In this document: positions 22,853 through 35,497 of the stretch, one piece after another
Layout: each line of letters starts with the position of its first letter
How positions within the stretch are numbered: position 1 is the stretch's first letter
Source: Neonectria sp. B-13
Taxonomy: Eukaryota > Ascomycota > Sordariomycetes > Hypocreales > Nectriaceae
Direction of reading: 5' to 3'
Length of the DNA: 64,000 nucleotides
Assembly: GCA_002682825.1 (NCBI GenBank)
Contig: NOKP01000001.1
Location: 4,591,296-4,655,295 of the forward strand
The notes under the pieces: generated by a model
What the model saw: the letters and a program-made list of their open reading frames with translations, nothing else
Told to the model about the DNA's origin: nothing
Database searches by the model: none
Position numbers and translations under genes: made by a program

Positions 22853-25391
22853 ATGGAACCCCTCAATGTTCCCAAGTATAACGCCGCTGTCGAGAGCTTT
22901 AGGGAGACCGAGTACCCCATGATCAAAGGTGAGTAGTTTATTGCTCTACCTCTTACATGGTTCTAATCTTTTCCGAGACTCCGTTTATCTTGATCATGCG
23001 GGGACCACCTTGTGTGCAAAGTCCGTCATGGACGCCTTTGCCTCCGAAATGACCTCAGTCCTCTATGGCAATCCGCATTCCGCGTCCCCGTCCTCTCAAC
23101 GGTCGACCTCCCGTATCGAGGATACTCGTATGAATCTCTTATCCTTCTTCGGCGCCGATCCTGCCCAGTACGATTTGGTTTTCGTGGCCAATGCCACAGC
23201 TGGCGTCAAGCTCGTTGTCGATGCCTTTAGGTCTCAGCCTGAAGGGTGGTACTATGCCTATCATCAAGCATGCCACACCAGCTTAGTTGGAGCCAGAGAA
23301 GAAGCACTTTACAGCCTATGTCTTGACGATACAAGTATTCAGTCCTGGATAGATGGTGCAGATCCCTTCAGCGACGCTCCTCACCAGCAACCCTCCACCA
23401 CCCTCTTCTCATATCCAGCTCAATCTCACCTGGATGGGAAACGATATCCCTTGTCATGGAGTAAAAATCTGAAGAAGGCACATACGAGCTCAGAATCCCG
23501 AATATTCACTCTGTTGGACGCATCTTCCTTCAGCGCGACATCCCGTCTCGACCTCGACGACCCTGGCATTTCTCCTGATTTCATCGTCTTCAGCTTGTAC
23601 AAGATATTTGGCTTCCCAGACCTCGGCGCTCTTGTTGTTCGGCGTTCTGCACAACATGTTTTTGACCGTCGCAAGTACTTTGGTGGGGGAACTGTTGACA
23701 TGGTCGTGTGCGGCAAGGAGCAGTGGCATGCCCCGAAGTCGCATTTCCTCCACGAGCGACTAGAGGATGGCACCTTGCCTTTCCATAGCATAGTCGCACT
23801 AGACATTGCCATGGGGTTCCACCAAAAACTATTTGGATCAATGGATCGAGTGAGCTCACACACGTCATACTTGACACAACGGCTGCTCGACGGATTAAAG
23901 AGCCTGCTGCATGCCAACGGGGCGCCTGTTTGTTCCATTTATACCGAGTCTTTCAGCGACTCAGACTCGCTTGGAACTGGCCCGGCCGTATCCTTCAACC
24001 TGAGGAATAGCCTGGGCGCCTGGATGGGCCTGGCCGAGTTCGAGAAGCTTGCAAACCTGAAAAAGATCCATGTTCGAACGGGAGGGTTATGCAATCCTGG
24101 GGGTATAGCCTCAGCTCTGGGTTTACAACCGTGGGAGATGAGACGAAACTTCTCAGTCGGATTTAGATGCGGTGCCGAAAACGACATCATTTCAGGGAAG
24201 CCCACTGGCGTTATTCGGGCTAGTCTTGGAGCGATGAGCACCATGTCAGACGTTGATCGTTTTATCAGCTTTATTGACGAATTCTTCCGAGAAACGACAT
24301 TACTCAACACAAGGACCGTGGATTTCGACAGCCATGAAGCAAGTATTCCTAAGAATCAGGCTCCACTTCGGGTTAAAGCTATCACGGTTTATCCAATCAA
24401 GAGTTGTGGCGGGTTCTCGATCCCCTCGGGTGTTCCGTGGGAGATTCGACCGGAAGGACTCGCGTGGGATCGAGAATGGTGTCTAATACACCAGGGATCT
24501 GGACATGCCCTCAGCCAAAAGCGCTGCCCAAGGATGGCTCTCCTGCAACCGACAATGGATTTTAAACAAGGGCTTTTGGTGATAAAATACCGTGGCAATC
24601 GAGTCCAAGGATGTCCAAATCAGATTTCGATACCCTTATCTGCGAACCCATCACTCGTCGATACAGGCTTCCAAGATTTACAGTCACGAGTATGTGGCGA
24701 TCATATTTCGGCACAAATGTACACCTCTGACGACATCAATGGGTTCTTCTCCAAATCGCTTGGCGTGCCGTGTATATTGGCCAGGTTTCCGCCAGGTGGC
24801 CTTGGGGCGAACAGCCGCTTCTCGAAAGCGCAGATGCAGAGGTATCAACAACCGAGCATCACGCACAAATTGCCTGGGTCTTTCCCAGAGATACCCTCTC
24901 CTCCGGATTCGGACTCTGAACAAAGGAATCCAGGGAAAATTCTACTTTCGAACGAAAGTCCCATCCTGATGGTATATAGCACAAGTGTCGATGCGCTAAA
25001 CAAGGAGATTCGAGATCGAGGTGGAAAGGCCGTCACGGATAGTGCGTTTCGGGCCAATATAGTGCTCGGACAAGCGAACGGCAGCAAAGGACAGCAAGCA
25101 TTTGCCGAAGACGGATGGGCCTCGGTGTGTATTGGACGTCAGAACTTCAAGCTTCTTGGGGCGTGCCGCAGATGCCAGATGGTTTGCGTGGACCAAGAAA
25201 CGGCAGAGAAGAAGGAGGAGCCATACGTGACGCTCGCCAAGACGAGGAGGTTTGACGGCAAGGTTTACTTTGGGGTTCACATGCGACACGACCCTCCCAC
25301 CGGGAGCGACCACACTAGTAAGGAAACCCAGTATCCGACTATCGAAGTTGGAGAGGCCGTCACAGTAGAAGCAAGGCATCAAATCATATGA
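22853..25391 (+). CDS. Molybdenum cofactor sulfurase (hxB type)
   Basis: Two exons, 22853-22928 and 22978-25391, give 829 residues. The N-terminal part is a class-V aminotransferase (NifS-like) domain: VYLDHAGTTLC near residue 28, the PLP-binding Lys234 in FSLYKIFGFPDLGALVVR, and the persulfide Cys397 in VRTGGLCNPGG. The C-terminal part has a MOSC N-barrel (ITVYPIKSCGGFSIPSG) and a MOSC domain ending near LGACRRCQMVCVD. The enzyme moves sulfur from L-cysteine to Mo cofactor and so activates xanthine dehydrogenase and aldehyde oxidase; in Aspergillus this is hxB. The first exon is short but joins in frame to the conserved DSVYLDHAGTT. Length is normal for the family. Confidence 0.93.
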
Positions 25392-25571
25392 CTGGCATGG
25401 CGTTTGGCATGGAAAGGCGCTCGAAAGACCTGGTTCTAAGCCATGAACTTCCGCATGATGTGTACATGATTTAATATACTTGTAAACATATAATAAACCA
25501 GTGAACACTCAGTCCTCCATGCTTCTGTGATGCACTAGAGTTAGATATCCAATCTCTTTCCCATACCCCAA

Positions 25572-28022
25572 TCACCTCGTCTCCGTCCAGCCCTGCGTGG
25601 CACGATCAAGGTTAAAGGCGGCGCTGATCAATGCCAGATGGCTAAACGCCTGGGGCGTATTTCCCAACTGTTCGCCGCTGCGCGCAATCTCCTCGGAGAA
25701 CATGCACAAGTGGTTCGAGAAGCCAAGCATGTTCTCAAAGAGATTGATGGCTCGGACGAGGTACTTGGGCTCGTAGACGCTGGCACGGGTCATGGCCTCG
25801 ACGAGCCAGAAGGTACACATGCTGAAGGCTCCCTCCGTGCCACCTACTCCTGCAGATGAGTCCGCTGGGTCAGCGGGGTTAAACTTTGCTATGGGATACG
25901 GGTGGTGGTCATTTTCTTACCGTCGTTCGAGAGCTCGGTATCGTACCGGTACACCAAGCCCGTGCTGGTCAGCCCGCCCTTCTCAGGGGGCAGCAGGATG
26001 CGGTCGAGGGTGTTGGTGAAGCGTGGGTCGCAAGGAGAGATGAAGAAGACCAGGGGAGCGATGAGGATGGACGAGTCGAGCATTGTGTTGTTCTCAAAGC
26101 TCTGGACGAAACATTTCATCTCCGTGTTGTAGCCTTGATGAGAATCAGCAGAGTTTTGGTTAGAAAAGGAGGGAATGGTGAACAGAACCTTTCTCCATGA
26201 CTCGTTCGTAGAGATTGTCTCGGGCTTCCATCCATTTGGCGCGGTTGGGACACGGAAAGCATCGCTTGTCGGCGAGGCGGAGACCGCGGTCAAAGGCGAC
26301 CCAGAGCATGATCTGCGAATAAACGAAGTGCTGCTTGTTGTTCCGGACTTCCCAGATGGACATGTCGGGATCTGCCATGGCGATCGTGAGCTACATGATG
26401 TTTCATTGACAGGGACGAACTTACCGTCGACAATGGTCAAGACGTAGTCTATAGTCTCATTTCAGCCACGGCCCATTAAAGAAGCAGAGAACCTCCCATA
26501 ACTCACCGAGAATGTCGCGGACAGCGCGCCACACATCCCAGGGAACTGGCTTGCCGAACTTGTTGTACAGATAGATGGCGTCCATGAGCTCGCCGTAGAT
26601 GTCGAATTGCTGATGGAACGCTGCTCCGTTGCCGATGCGGACGGGACTGCTCCCACGGTATCCCTCGAGATGGTCCAGCGTGGACTCCGGGATGTCCGTC
26701 TCCCCGCGGATCGTGAACATGATGGGCAGCCCGCCATCTGGTGCCCGCGAGTGGACGAACCGCTCCATGATGAACTCCATGTATGCGTCGGCCTCAGCCT
26801 TGAAGCCGAGGCGCAGCAGGATGTAGATGGTGAAGCTCGAGTCGCGGATCCAGCAGTAGCGGTAGTCCCAGTTCCGGACACCCCCGATGGCCTCGGGAAT
26901 TGAGAAGGTCGGCGACGCGACGATTGCTCCGGTGGGTTCTGAGAGTCTGTTAGAGCGTCGTGAGTGGCAGGTCGCAAAGGAGGTCTACACACCGAATGTC
27001 ATCATTTTCAGTATCATCAGACTCCGCGACACCACTTCCCTCCAGCGTCCCTTGTACTTCGACTGAGAGATGAAGTTGTACCAGAAAGTCTGGGTGTCAT
27101 GCTGCTGGGTGTCGAGAACTGAAGATGAGATATTCGAAGTGACATGGTTGTGGATGTCGTTCCGAAGCACAAACGAAATGGTCTGTCCCTCTTGGATCTG
27201 GATGCGAGCAACAAGACCTTCGCCTAGCATCCCGGGGCGCTTCTCCTTCTTGAAGGTGATGACTGGGCAGATTTTCTCGTCTTCGCCTTTTTCCAGAGCC
27301 ACATCGAGCTGGAGCTTGACGTCCTTGCTGTGGAAGGACGCCACCTTGCTCTCGGAATCCGCGGGAGTGTGCGATGCCTGGAAGAGGGTAGTGACATGTT
27401 CATCCTTGCCGTATCCAAAGGCAGGGAATATTTCAACGTCTAGAAAGGTCAGCTCTGGCGCTTTCTTGACCGATGTAAGTGCAGCGCACCAAGTGTCAGA
27501 GAGCCGCGAATGCACTCTACTCGCCTGACAAGCCACTTCTTCAGCTCCTCCTGCACCTTGGTGGCCTCACGATAGGCGCCCTGCCTGAACTCTCTCGTCA
27601 AGACCTGGGCGCTCTTGGGGCGTGGGAAGAAGTCGACGACGTCGACGACGCCATCTTCGTGGATGGAGCGCGTCTGCAAGATGCAAGACGAGGGCAGGTA
27701 TTGCTGTTTCGTGGTGCAATTGACATCCTGCGGCGGAGAGATGCTGAACCATCCGCCCTTGTTCTTGTCCAACAGACGGCAAAACACAGACGGGGAGTCA
27801 AAATCGGGCCTAATTGGGCTTCAGCCGCGAGATCTTGAAGTAGAGCGTGGGTATAAGCTTATGGATAGCCTACCAGCACATAAAGTCGACGCTTCCGTCC
27901 ATGCCGACTAGGGCGCAGGTGTGCATGTTCCCAATCATGCCATAGTCCTCAATTGGGAGGTAGCCCCCCGTTTGGGCTCTCCGGTTCCGTCCGCTATGCG
28001 ACAAAGGGCACTGAGAAGTCAT
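25572..28022 (-). CDS. Cytosolic glycoside hydrolase family 15 enzyme
   Basis: Eight exons (28022-27874, 27809-27490, 27439-26993, 26938-26507, 26448-26425, 26371-26189, 26133-25921, 25849-25572) give 681 residues. The N-terminal beta-sandwich begins [20 protein letters not shown] and [20 protein letters not shown]. The (alpha/alpha)6 barrel carries [50 protein letters not shown] and [17 protein letters not shown]. This layout matches bacterial-type GH15 proteins (glucoamylase/trehalase-like), not the secreted starch glucoamylase. There is no signal peptide and no starch-binding domain, so a cytosolic alpha-glucosidase or trehalase is possible; the substrate is unknown. Exon 5 is a 24-nt microexon. 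The ATG at 28022 is the only ATG at this end. It converges on the Moco sulfurase gene, 180 bp away. Confidence 0.88.
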
Positions 28023-29392
28023 GGTGTTGTGGTGCTGTGGTGTTTGTGGTTGACTCGTAGCTGCGTGGTCTGGGATGGATGACGCAATGGACTTTATAAG
28101 TGTTGGCAACGTGGAGCCGTGGATCTTGGATCGTGGACCACCGGCTCACATGACGAAGCACAAGATTGAGCGGAGACTATATGGACGGAAGGAGAGGAGA
28201 GTGAGCTGAGTGAGGCAGCGAGGCAACGAGACGAGTGGCTGGCACATGCGGGGAATCAGAAACGGGATGCTAGACTAGACTTCTTCCTCCACGATGCCGC
28301 GTGCCGCTTTGCGTGTGTGGCTGCTGATTATCCAGAATCTCACCGACCGTTACCAAAACCAGACGGGCACATGCCCTCGTAAAAGCAGCCCAGCGAGACG
28401 CTTGTGGGGATATCGAATAAGAAATGCTTTCTCTTCTGTTTCCTCACTCTTGAGGCCATGCGGCCAAGGCTATACGACCGGGAGGGCCGGGGAGTTGAAG
28501 CTAGAACGGCGGGAACGGCGACGTTCGCCGAACTCGCATGCCCGCATGATCCACCCGCTCGGCCCAGTCTGTCGTAGACCAGATCAGATAATGTATTTGG
28601 GATCCATTTCTAAACATCTCGTTGATTATCTGAAGACCGATCCGACAGTATCTCTCATTCTCCAACCCCACGGCTCAAGTTCTCTACCACGTCCCAGAGG
28701 CGGCTTGTGTCTCTGCCATGGAGACACCACATTCCAGATCTATCGCATCGTTATACTTCAACCACGTATATCCACCGCGACGTGGCATCAGTGCAGCCTC
28801 CCACGTGTCCTTGTCGGCACGAGTCATATTCAGCAGGACCTCAAGAAAGATGCAGTCGTTGGCTAAGCTGGCGATTGTCCTTGCTTCAGGTCACGACAAG
28901 CTTGATTGCGGGAGATCATCCTACCAACTTACGGTGGTAACTAATTCGTCCCTACTAGTGCAACCGCTTCACCAACTTGTACGCAGCGGTTCGCGAACTA
29001 CGACCTTGATATGTAATGGAGTCGCATGCTCAGGTCTTCTATCTCATCACGGCTTAGCCCACCTTGTCTATGAAAAGACATGATAGACTTTCAGCAGCTT
29101 TGTCGAGAGTCCAGTAGCGAGCGAACCCGTTATATGAGTTAGGTTGTTGGGTATAGTGTACTCATCCAAGTTTAAATTGGTGGAGCTACAGCCTCTCTGA
29201 TGTCCGCGTCTTTGGATAGCGTGCCGTCGTAAACTATCCTCCTTTTCAAGCTTGGGTCGTCACATTGTAGACAAATGTCATGGTTTCCATACACGCGACG
29301 TTGTAGCTTCTCTGTGTATTTAATCGTTAAAAATATCAATACATCAAACTCGAGAATCCCAACTCAGTTCAGCTGCAGAACGGACTGTCAAT
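28023..29392. other. 1.4-kb intergenic region at the edge of the accessory block
   Basis: Includes the GH15 promoter and the permease 3' region. A 190-codon frame at 28294-28866 (+) shows no domain, signal or family pattern and is not called. Confidence 0.45.
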
Positions 29393-31224
29393 CTATGCCT
29401 TGGCATTGCGCCGGATGCCAACCAAGCCACCCATTTCAACCCAGAAACCAACTGCCGGCTTTGTGATGGAATTCTCGTAAGCGTCAATCGCCGGCCGCTC
29501 CCAGACCAGGTCAACCTCATGAGGCTTGACATAGCGAGTTTTCTTGATGATCTTCCAGCCGAAAAAGAGGCAGGGTGCTGCCAGCTGCATCGTATAATTG
29601 ATGAAGAAGTTGGATATACTCCATGGGGTGAAGGACCTATATCCGTAAAAGACCACGATGGCCGCTTGGATGATGAGCGCGATGTAGGCGCAATAAGGCT
29701 GGAAATACCCATAGTATGGCATCGTCTTGCGGTCAACGCCCTGGACCTGACACGCCTTATAATAGTTAAGGAATGTGATAGACATGATGAGGAACGAGAT
29801 AATCCCAGCACCCGTGACAAGGTTGATTAGCCAGCCCAAGACCTTGGCTGAACCACTACCAACCTGGAGGAATGACAACAGGGGGAAGATCATGGTTACG
29901 CAAAAGCAATAGATAGGTACGCCACCGCTATTGCAGTAACGTAAGAAGCGAGGAGCGCGGCCCTCCAAAGCCAAGCTATAGAGCGATCGAGTCGCACAGT
30001 AGGTATACGTATTGCCGGCCGAGAAGATTGACGTAAGGAGCAGGGCGTTCACAATGTGCGGGAGCACACTGACACCGAGGCTTTCCATTGCGATAACGTA
30101 TGGCGAGGCGGCTGCCGTGCCGCTGCCAGCGCCAGCGCCAAAGTAGACGTCGACGAGGGTTGCATCATTGTACGGAACCACGATGCCGACAGTGAGCGCA
30201 CCGAAAACAAAGAAAATGCAAAACCGGAAGTAGACCGTTTTGAAGGCCGACTTGATGTAGATGCTTGGGCGCTGGGCTTCGGCGGCCACCATGGAGATAT
30301 ACTCAGGGCCGACGATTGTGAAAGCGGCACTCCAGAGGGCAGCGCAGAAGCCTTCGAAGCGGCCAAGGTTGCCCTTGGTGTGGAACTCGGCGAACGAACC
30401 AGGGTCTTTCCAATGACGAAACCCGTAGGCGTCACCCTGGGGGTTACCACCGACCATAGTAACGAAAGTGAAGGCGAATAGGATGAAGATCAGGATAAGC
30501 TTCCCACCAGAAAGCCAGAATTCCATCTCTCCATAGTATCGCACGGTGAGCATGTTAAGGATACTATATTTATATGACCATGTTAGCATAAAATCTTGCG
30601 AAAAGCCAGGCTGTTGTCCCGAACAATATTGACAAGCTGAGGATAACATAACCGCAGGGAAAAGCCGTCAAAGTGGGATCATTTCCGGGGAAAGGGCGCT
30701 TACGCATAGCAAATAATAACAGCAGCACAGACGCCAGCGGTCGGCCCTGGATTCGTCATGTCGCTATTCCAAAAAGACAAAACCAAGTTCAGAGCCGTGA
30801 TCTCGAATGGAATTACCAACGCTTCGTAGAGAAAGAAATTCCAACCGGCAAGAAACCCAAGCGCATCATCAACCCAGTAGCCCGCAAGGCGGATGAAGCC
30901 GCCTGCCACAGGCATATAAGTGTTCATCTCGGCGATCGAGTTGTTGACGAGAGCTAGAACACACGAGTAGAACATGTAAGCGAGAAGCAGGCTGCCAGGA
31001 CCGCCCTTGGCGAGGCCGCCACCGATGCTGATGAACAAAGCCGTGCCGATAGAGCCACCGGCGGCAATGAGCTGGATCTGACGGTTGTTGAGCCGGCGAT
31101 GCAGCCTGCCCGAGGTGCCATGCTCGTGAGGCAGGTCGCTCATGTTGTCGGCGATGTGGATGCTTCCAACCTCGGCAGAGTGCGAACGCTTCAAATCCGG
31201 CGCTTTCTCCTCGTCTACCGCCAT
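29393..31224 (-). CDS. Amino-acid permease (APC superfamily, YAT type)
   Basis: Two exons, 31224-30704 and 30563-29393, give 563 residues. After a charged cytosolic N-terminus, helix 1 carries the family signature QLIAAGGSIGTALFISIGGGL, and about twelve hydrophobic segments follow. Conserved blocks include NSIAEMNTYMPVAGGFIRLAG, SAAFTIVGPEYISMVAAEAQ and TSIFSAGNTYTYCATRSLY. These are typical of fungal plasma-membrane amino-acid/H+ symporters. The 140-nt intron joins CYA to ILNMLTVRYYGE in frame. Two GATA-type motifs (31258-31263 and 31406-31411) lie upstream and fit nitrogen control by AreA-type factors, but the motif is short. Substrate cannot be told from sequence. Confidence 0.9.
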
Positions 31225-31257
31225 TTCGGCTGTGGATAAAGGGTTGTCGTTGGGAAG

Positions 31258-31411
31258 AGATAGTGGAAGGGTGAACTTCGAAGACGAGCCAAGACGAAGC
31301 CTGTAAGATCAGACAAGTTGAGATGAAGAACGGAAGTTGGAAGGTATAAGTTGAGATGGAGTGGGAAGGGAGACGTGGAAGGGAAGTTGATGGTGGAGAT
31401 GGGACAGATAA
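31258..31411 (-). promoter_or_regulatory. Two GATA-factor-like motifs upstream of the permease
   Basis: AGATAG at 31258-31263 and AGATAA at 31406-31411 match the HGATAR consensus of AreA/Nit2 nitrogen regulators and lie 35-190 bp upstream of the permease ATG. The motif is short and common, so this is a suggestion only. Confidence 0.3.
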
Positions 31412-32059
31412 GTTGGGGTTTGAGGATCCTAAATAAGCATCGCATGAGAGGCAGGTAAGAATATAACCCAGTCCTCCTCCTAGCTAACTAAGGCTGGATA
31501 CAAGTAATTCCAGTCCTGTCTTAGCGGGGCGGAGGTAGACACCCTGAAGCCATCAAACGTTTCAATGACACTAATGCGCAGAAGACTAGTCGTCTGAACG
31601 TGTACGCCTATCGGTAGAAAGGATACTGGAAGCTCTTGGTGACATGTATGAAATACCAGCTGTATAGTTGAATCAGCTGGGCCTGAATGAAGTTTGGTTT
31701 TTGATCTTGCCTACAGGAGTTCAGGCTTCTCGTGTGCTGTCCCGGTTAAACTACCTCTCTTGGGTTAGACCTCCCTATCTCCAGAAGGCTATCTAACGTT
31801 AACTGGCAGTTTCCGGGCGTTTCTATTCGAGAAGGTCAACGTGCGTAGCGTATGGAGATCTACAAGGAGTACCACGATGAAGGGTAGCATGAGCTAGTGT
31901 ATACAGTGGGACCTGGTTTGTGGGGAACACACCCTCTCTAAGATCAAGATACCGGAATATAGCTCCAATGGAGGCCTGGTCCATCCCTGAGCATAAATAG
32001 TCACTCAACGCGCTAGAGGTTCGTAGGTGATAGGATCAATGGGTCGAATCTGGGGAAGA

Positions 32060-32085
32060 GGGGGGAGGGGGGGAGGGGGAAGGGG
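32060..32085 (+). other. Potential G-quadruplex (four G-runs)
   Basis: Four G-runs of 4-7 bases are separated by one or two A residues (G6-A-G7-A-G5-AA-G4), which satisfies the canonical G4 pattern with very short loops. It lies in a non-coding region. Confidence 0.75.
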
Positions 32086-33332
32086 CGCCTCGCGCACTAT
32101 TTTGTACAAGTAAACGTCTCGGTAATAGTGCTAAACTGACAAAGACGAAGCACCAGTATACCATTTGACGAGGAGCTATAGGCATGCTTTCAGCCTTTGA
32201 TTGGATACTCCTTTATAATCGGCTTCAACCAACGAAAGCAGCCTGGAAATCTCCTGAAGTCTTCGGAAGACTGTGACGGGTATTGTGTTCAGTCATCGCT
32301 TCAAGGGAGATCCTTGACCTTATCAACAGCTCAGCCCTCGATGTATGGCATCTCCACAATGTCCAGTCCGGAGCTACTTCGACATGCGCCATGTATTGCA
32401 AGCCCGCGGATATACGGAATATTATGAGTGCTGGGAAAGACGTCCCGGAGAACCCTATGTTGCCATTACTCAATGCATCCCTGAGTCAAGGCTGAAGGTT
32501 ATCGGGGCTAGACCCCTGTTTGTACGCTACAAAGCGCCTTTTGGTCCTCAAAGAAATAACCCGATCGGGTTATGAAGGACAACAGCTACGCACTGCAAGC
32601 ATTACTACGAGGTATACTGCACTGAACTAGAGGGTACCGAAATTGGAGATAGGAGCAGGGACTGAGCGTTGAACCCATGTCTATGTTCTCAGTATAATTT
32701 CTACATTCGGAGTAGTGCACTTGCGCCCACTTAAGGGCTACGTTAGCCGCTGTCAAAATCGGCCTGCTCCATTTGGTGTTTCTGATGAGAGCCACTTGGG
32801 ATTAATTACCAAGTAGATAATCATACATGTCGACTTAGTCTCACGCCGAAGCCCGAGACGTTAGTTTCGGGTCGCGCGGGCTTCTGAGGCACGGGGTGGT
32901 GTGAAACATTGGCTTCACAACTTTCTAGACTCTCCAAGCACTAATTAGAAAGAAGCTGAGGCCGACCTCTTAGCAGGGCTTTATGGCTCGACTAGCCTAT
33001 GTCATAGCCATGTCTCCCAATTGTTAGTCGGCATCATCAGCTCACCACCCAAGTTGCCTCCTGAGAGTCCTTACCTTGAATGGTAGCTGTGGCACCACTT
33101 GTCAGCCTCTTCCAGGCTTCCACACTTGCACATATTGACCCTTGTTTCTTGCAAAGTGCCAGTCATATCATGTGCAGCGTGCTTACTGTGGGGTCAAGTA
33201 ATACAAACACCACCTCGCGAAATCTCCCCTCAACAACGCCCTCCTCTAAAATCTAAAATCTTTCTGGACAATAGACCATTTCTTCATCAACGCCGACCCA
33301 TTATACTGGCCCCTGTCTATGTGCTTGCAGCT

Positions 33333-35497
33333 ATGCCTCTGTGCGAAATTTGTCTTAACCTTGACTTGGCTTCCATTTCACGGTCAGGTGCCACCAGTCA
33401 CTTTAGCCGGCGTGAAGGATTCCCCGCTAATCACAACCTGTTCTATTACACTGCCGAGGATACCAGCTTTGACGATGCCGGAAAGCATCTCCTCACTCCG
33501 TACCACAAGTCTCTAAAATCATTGCAAGCCAACGCAAAGCTCTGTGACCTGTGCCACTTGGTCCAGCGTGGCGTCGATGCGGTTCTTGAAAATATGACAA
33601 GGGCCAATGACTTGGATTTCGAGTACCCGCTCACTGGTTACGAGCTATGGATTGCGGACATATATACCGCTGATGGCTTCCAAGTACTCGGCTACCACAA
33701 CGAGCAAGCTTCCAATGGCGCTATGGAATATCTACTGATGGGAGGCTTTGGCTTTTGTGTCGAGGATGGTGAGATACCGAGCACGTGGCTTCCCTTTGGC
33801 AAGATAACCTCGACTTACTCCCATCGGTAGAAAGCCAGCTCGGAGCTGTTATTCCAGGTCGTAAGATCGCACCGTCGCCACTTTCTCCTTCAGTCGTTGA
33901 CAAGATGAGGGGCTGGATGAGGCGGTGTACAGAGCAACATGGACATGAAAAGTCGACCTTGCTACCCACTAGAGTGCTGGAAATAGGGGAAAACGCCAAC
34001 AAGGTTGTTCTCCGCAATTCTAACAATACGACCGGGGAGTATGCGTCTCTCAGCCATTGCTGGGGTTCTGTACGACCAGAAACTCTGACTCTGGGTACTC
34101 TTGAAAGACTCAGCATGGGGATACCAACTCGCGAGCTTCCACAGACATTCCAGGATGCCGTCTGGTTGACCCACCAGCTAGGAATACGCTACCTCTGGAT
34201 TGACAGCCTCTGCATCTTCCAAGACGACCACGATGACTGGATAAAAGAATCGGCTCGGATGTGCGACGTCTACAGGAACTCTGCACTCACCATTGCGGCA
34301 AGCCGGGCGGCCGGAAGCTCGGAGGGCTTTCTTGGCACCAGACTAGATCGCACCTACATTTCTATTCCTTTCAGCCATGCTGATGGAATCTCTGGCGATG
34401 CTTTGGCTTTCGCTCTCCCATTGAAATTTGTCGGTGAACTGGCTCGACAATATGTTTATATGGAAGATGATCCTTTGACAGGCCGTGCCTGGGCGCTGCA
34501 AGAGCGTTATTTGTCTCGGCGGACACTGCATTTCAGCCACTCGCAAATCTACTTCGAGTGTGAACGTGATTTTTTCTCGGAAGACGACTTCGCTGGAGCT
34601 ATGTGGCTCTTTGAGAAGACATTTGTTTTGCACGATTACGGCTCAAAGGATCGCAAAGAAAGCTGCCACCGACACTGGCGCGAGGTTGTCACACTATACT
34701 CGGGGCGGAAACTGACATGCGAAGACGACAAGCTGCCTGCGGTGGGAGGCTTGGCAGCTCATTATTCGCTGGATTTCATCCCCAAAAGTGGTGTTTCTGT
34801 CCCAGGCAACCGATATCTCGCTGGTCTTTGGTTTGATGATCTGCTTCAAGGTTTGTGTTGGGAAATTGACACACGAAGTCCTCCAGGGGTCCGTCCCCAG
34901 ACGTATCGCGCGCCGACGTGGTCTTGGGCCTCCGTTGATGGACAGATCGAACATCTTTTGGTCGATCCGATGAACGAACTCGCGATCGTCCGGGATGCGC
35001 ATGTAGATCTTGAGTCCTCTGAAAGTCCTTTCGGGAAGGTCACAGGCGGCTGGGTTCACTTGAGGGCGATACGACTTCGGCCGTCCAGAAAACCAGGTCA
35101 GACAGCTCTATGGTTTTGTGAGGACGGTATTGAATTTTACGTCTATTGCGAATGGGACTCGGAGTCATATTGTGCACCAGAGGAAAATATGCCAGCAAAT
35201 CAGTCCGAGGACGAGACGGAGCTTTTCGCGATACCATTGGGTTGGATAGGGGCGGATGGTGGTTCCTTATCCGACAACAGCCTTGTGGGGCCAACATTCC
35301 TAATACTGAAGGAAGTGAAGCATGATATTCATTCACATGCTCATGTACTGGGATTTGAAAGAGTCGGCGCAGGGATGGCGCAGTGGTTTTCTGACGACGA
35401 AGGAGGCTCAGGAAAGGAAGCGCTGGTACGGTTGATTGTAGAGAAGTGGGCGGTTGCAAAAGGGCGAGGGGATCTAGAGGATATCTTGCTATTGTGA
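33333..35497 (+). CDS. HET-domain (heterokaryon incompatibility) protein
   Basis: Two exons, 33333-33768 and 33831-35497, give 700 residues. It starts with MPLCEICLNLDL, a Cys-x2-Cys start common in this family, and later has KLCDLCHLV. The HET domain (about residues 190-340) shows the hallmark blocks YASLSHCWG, LPQTFQDAVWLTHQLGIRYLWIDSLCIFQDD and MCDVYRNSALTIAASRA. The later RAWALQERYLSRRTLHF and APTWSWASVDG motifs are also typical. HET domains trigger non-self recognition and cell death when incompatible strains fuse, but most members have no known role. The intron joins CVED to ESQLGAV. HET genes often sit in variable regions, as here. Confidence 0.9.

Larger units (their letters stand above)
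31225..33332. other. 2.1-kb gene-poor region
   Basis: Holds the permease promoter, a G-quadruplex-like G-run cluster (32060-32085), an 8-bp inverted repeat (32848-32855 with 32877-32884) and overlapping open frames at 32283-32575 that look partly protein-like. No gene is supported. Confidence 0.4.

Noticed and set aside
28294..28866. 190-codon open frame on the plus strand
   Set aside because: No domain, signal or conserved pattern, and composition like random GC-rich translation.
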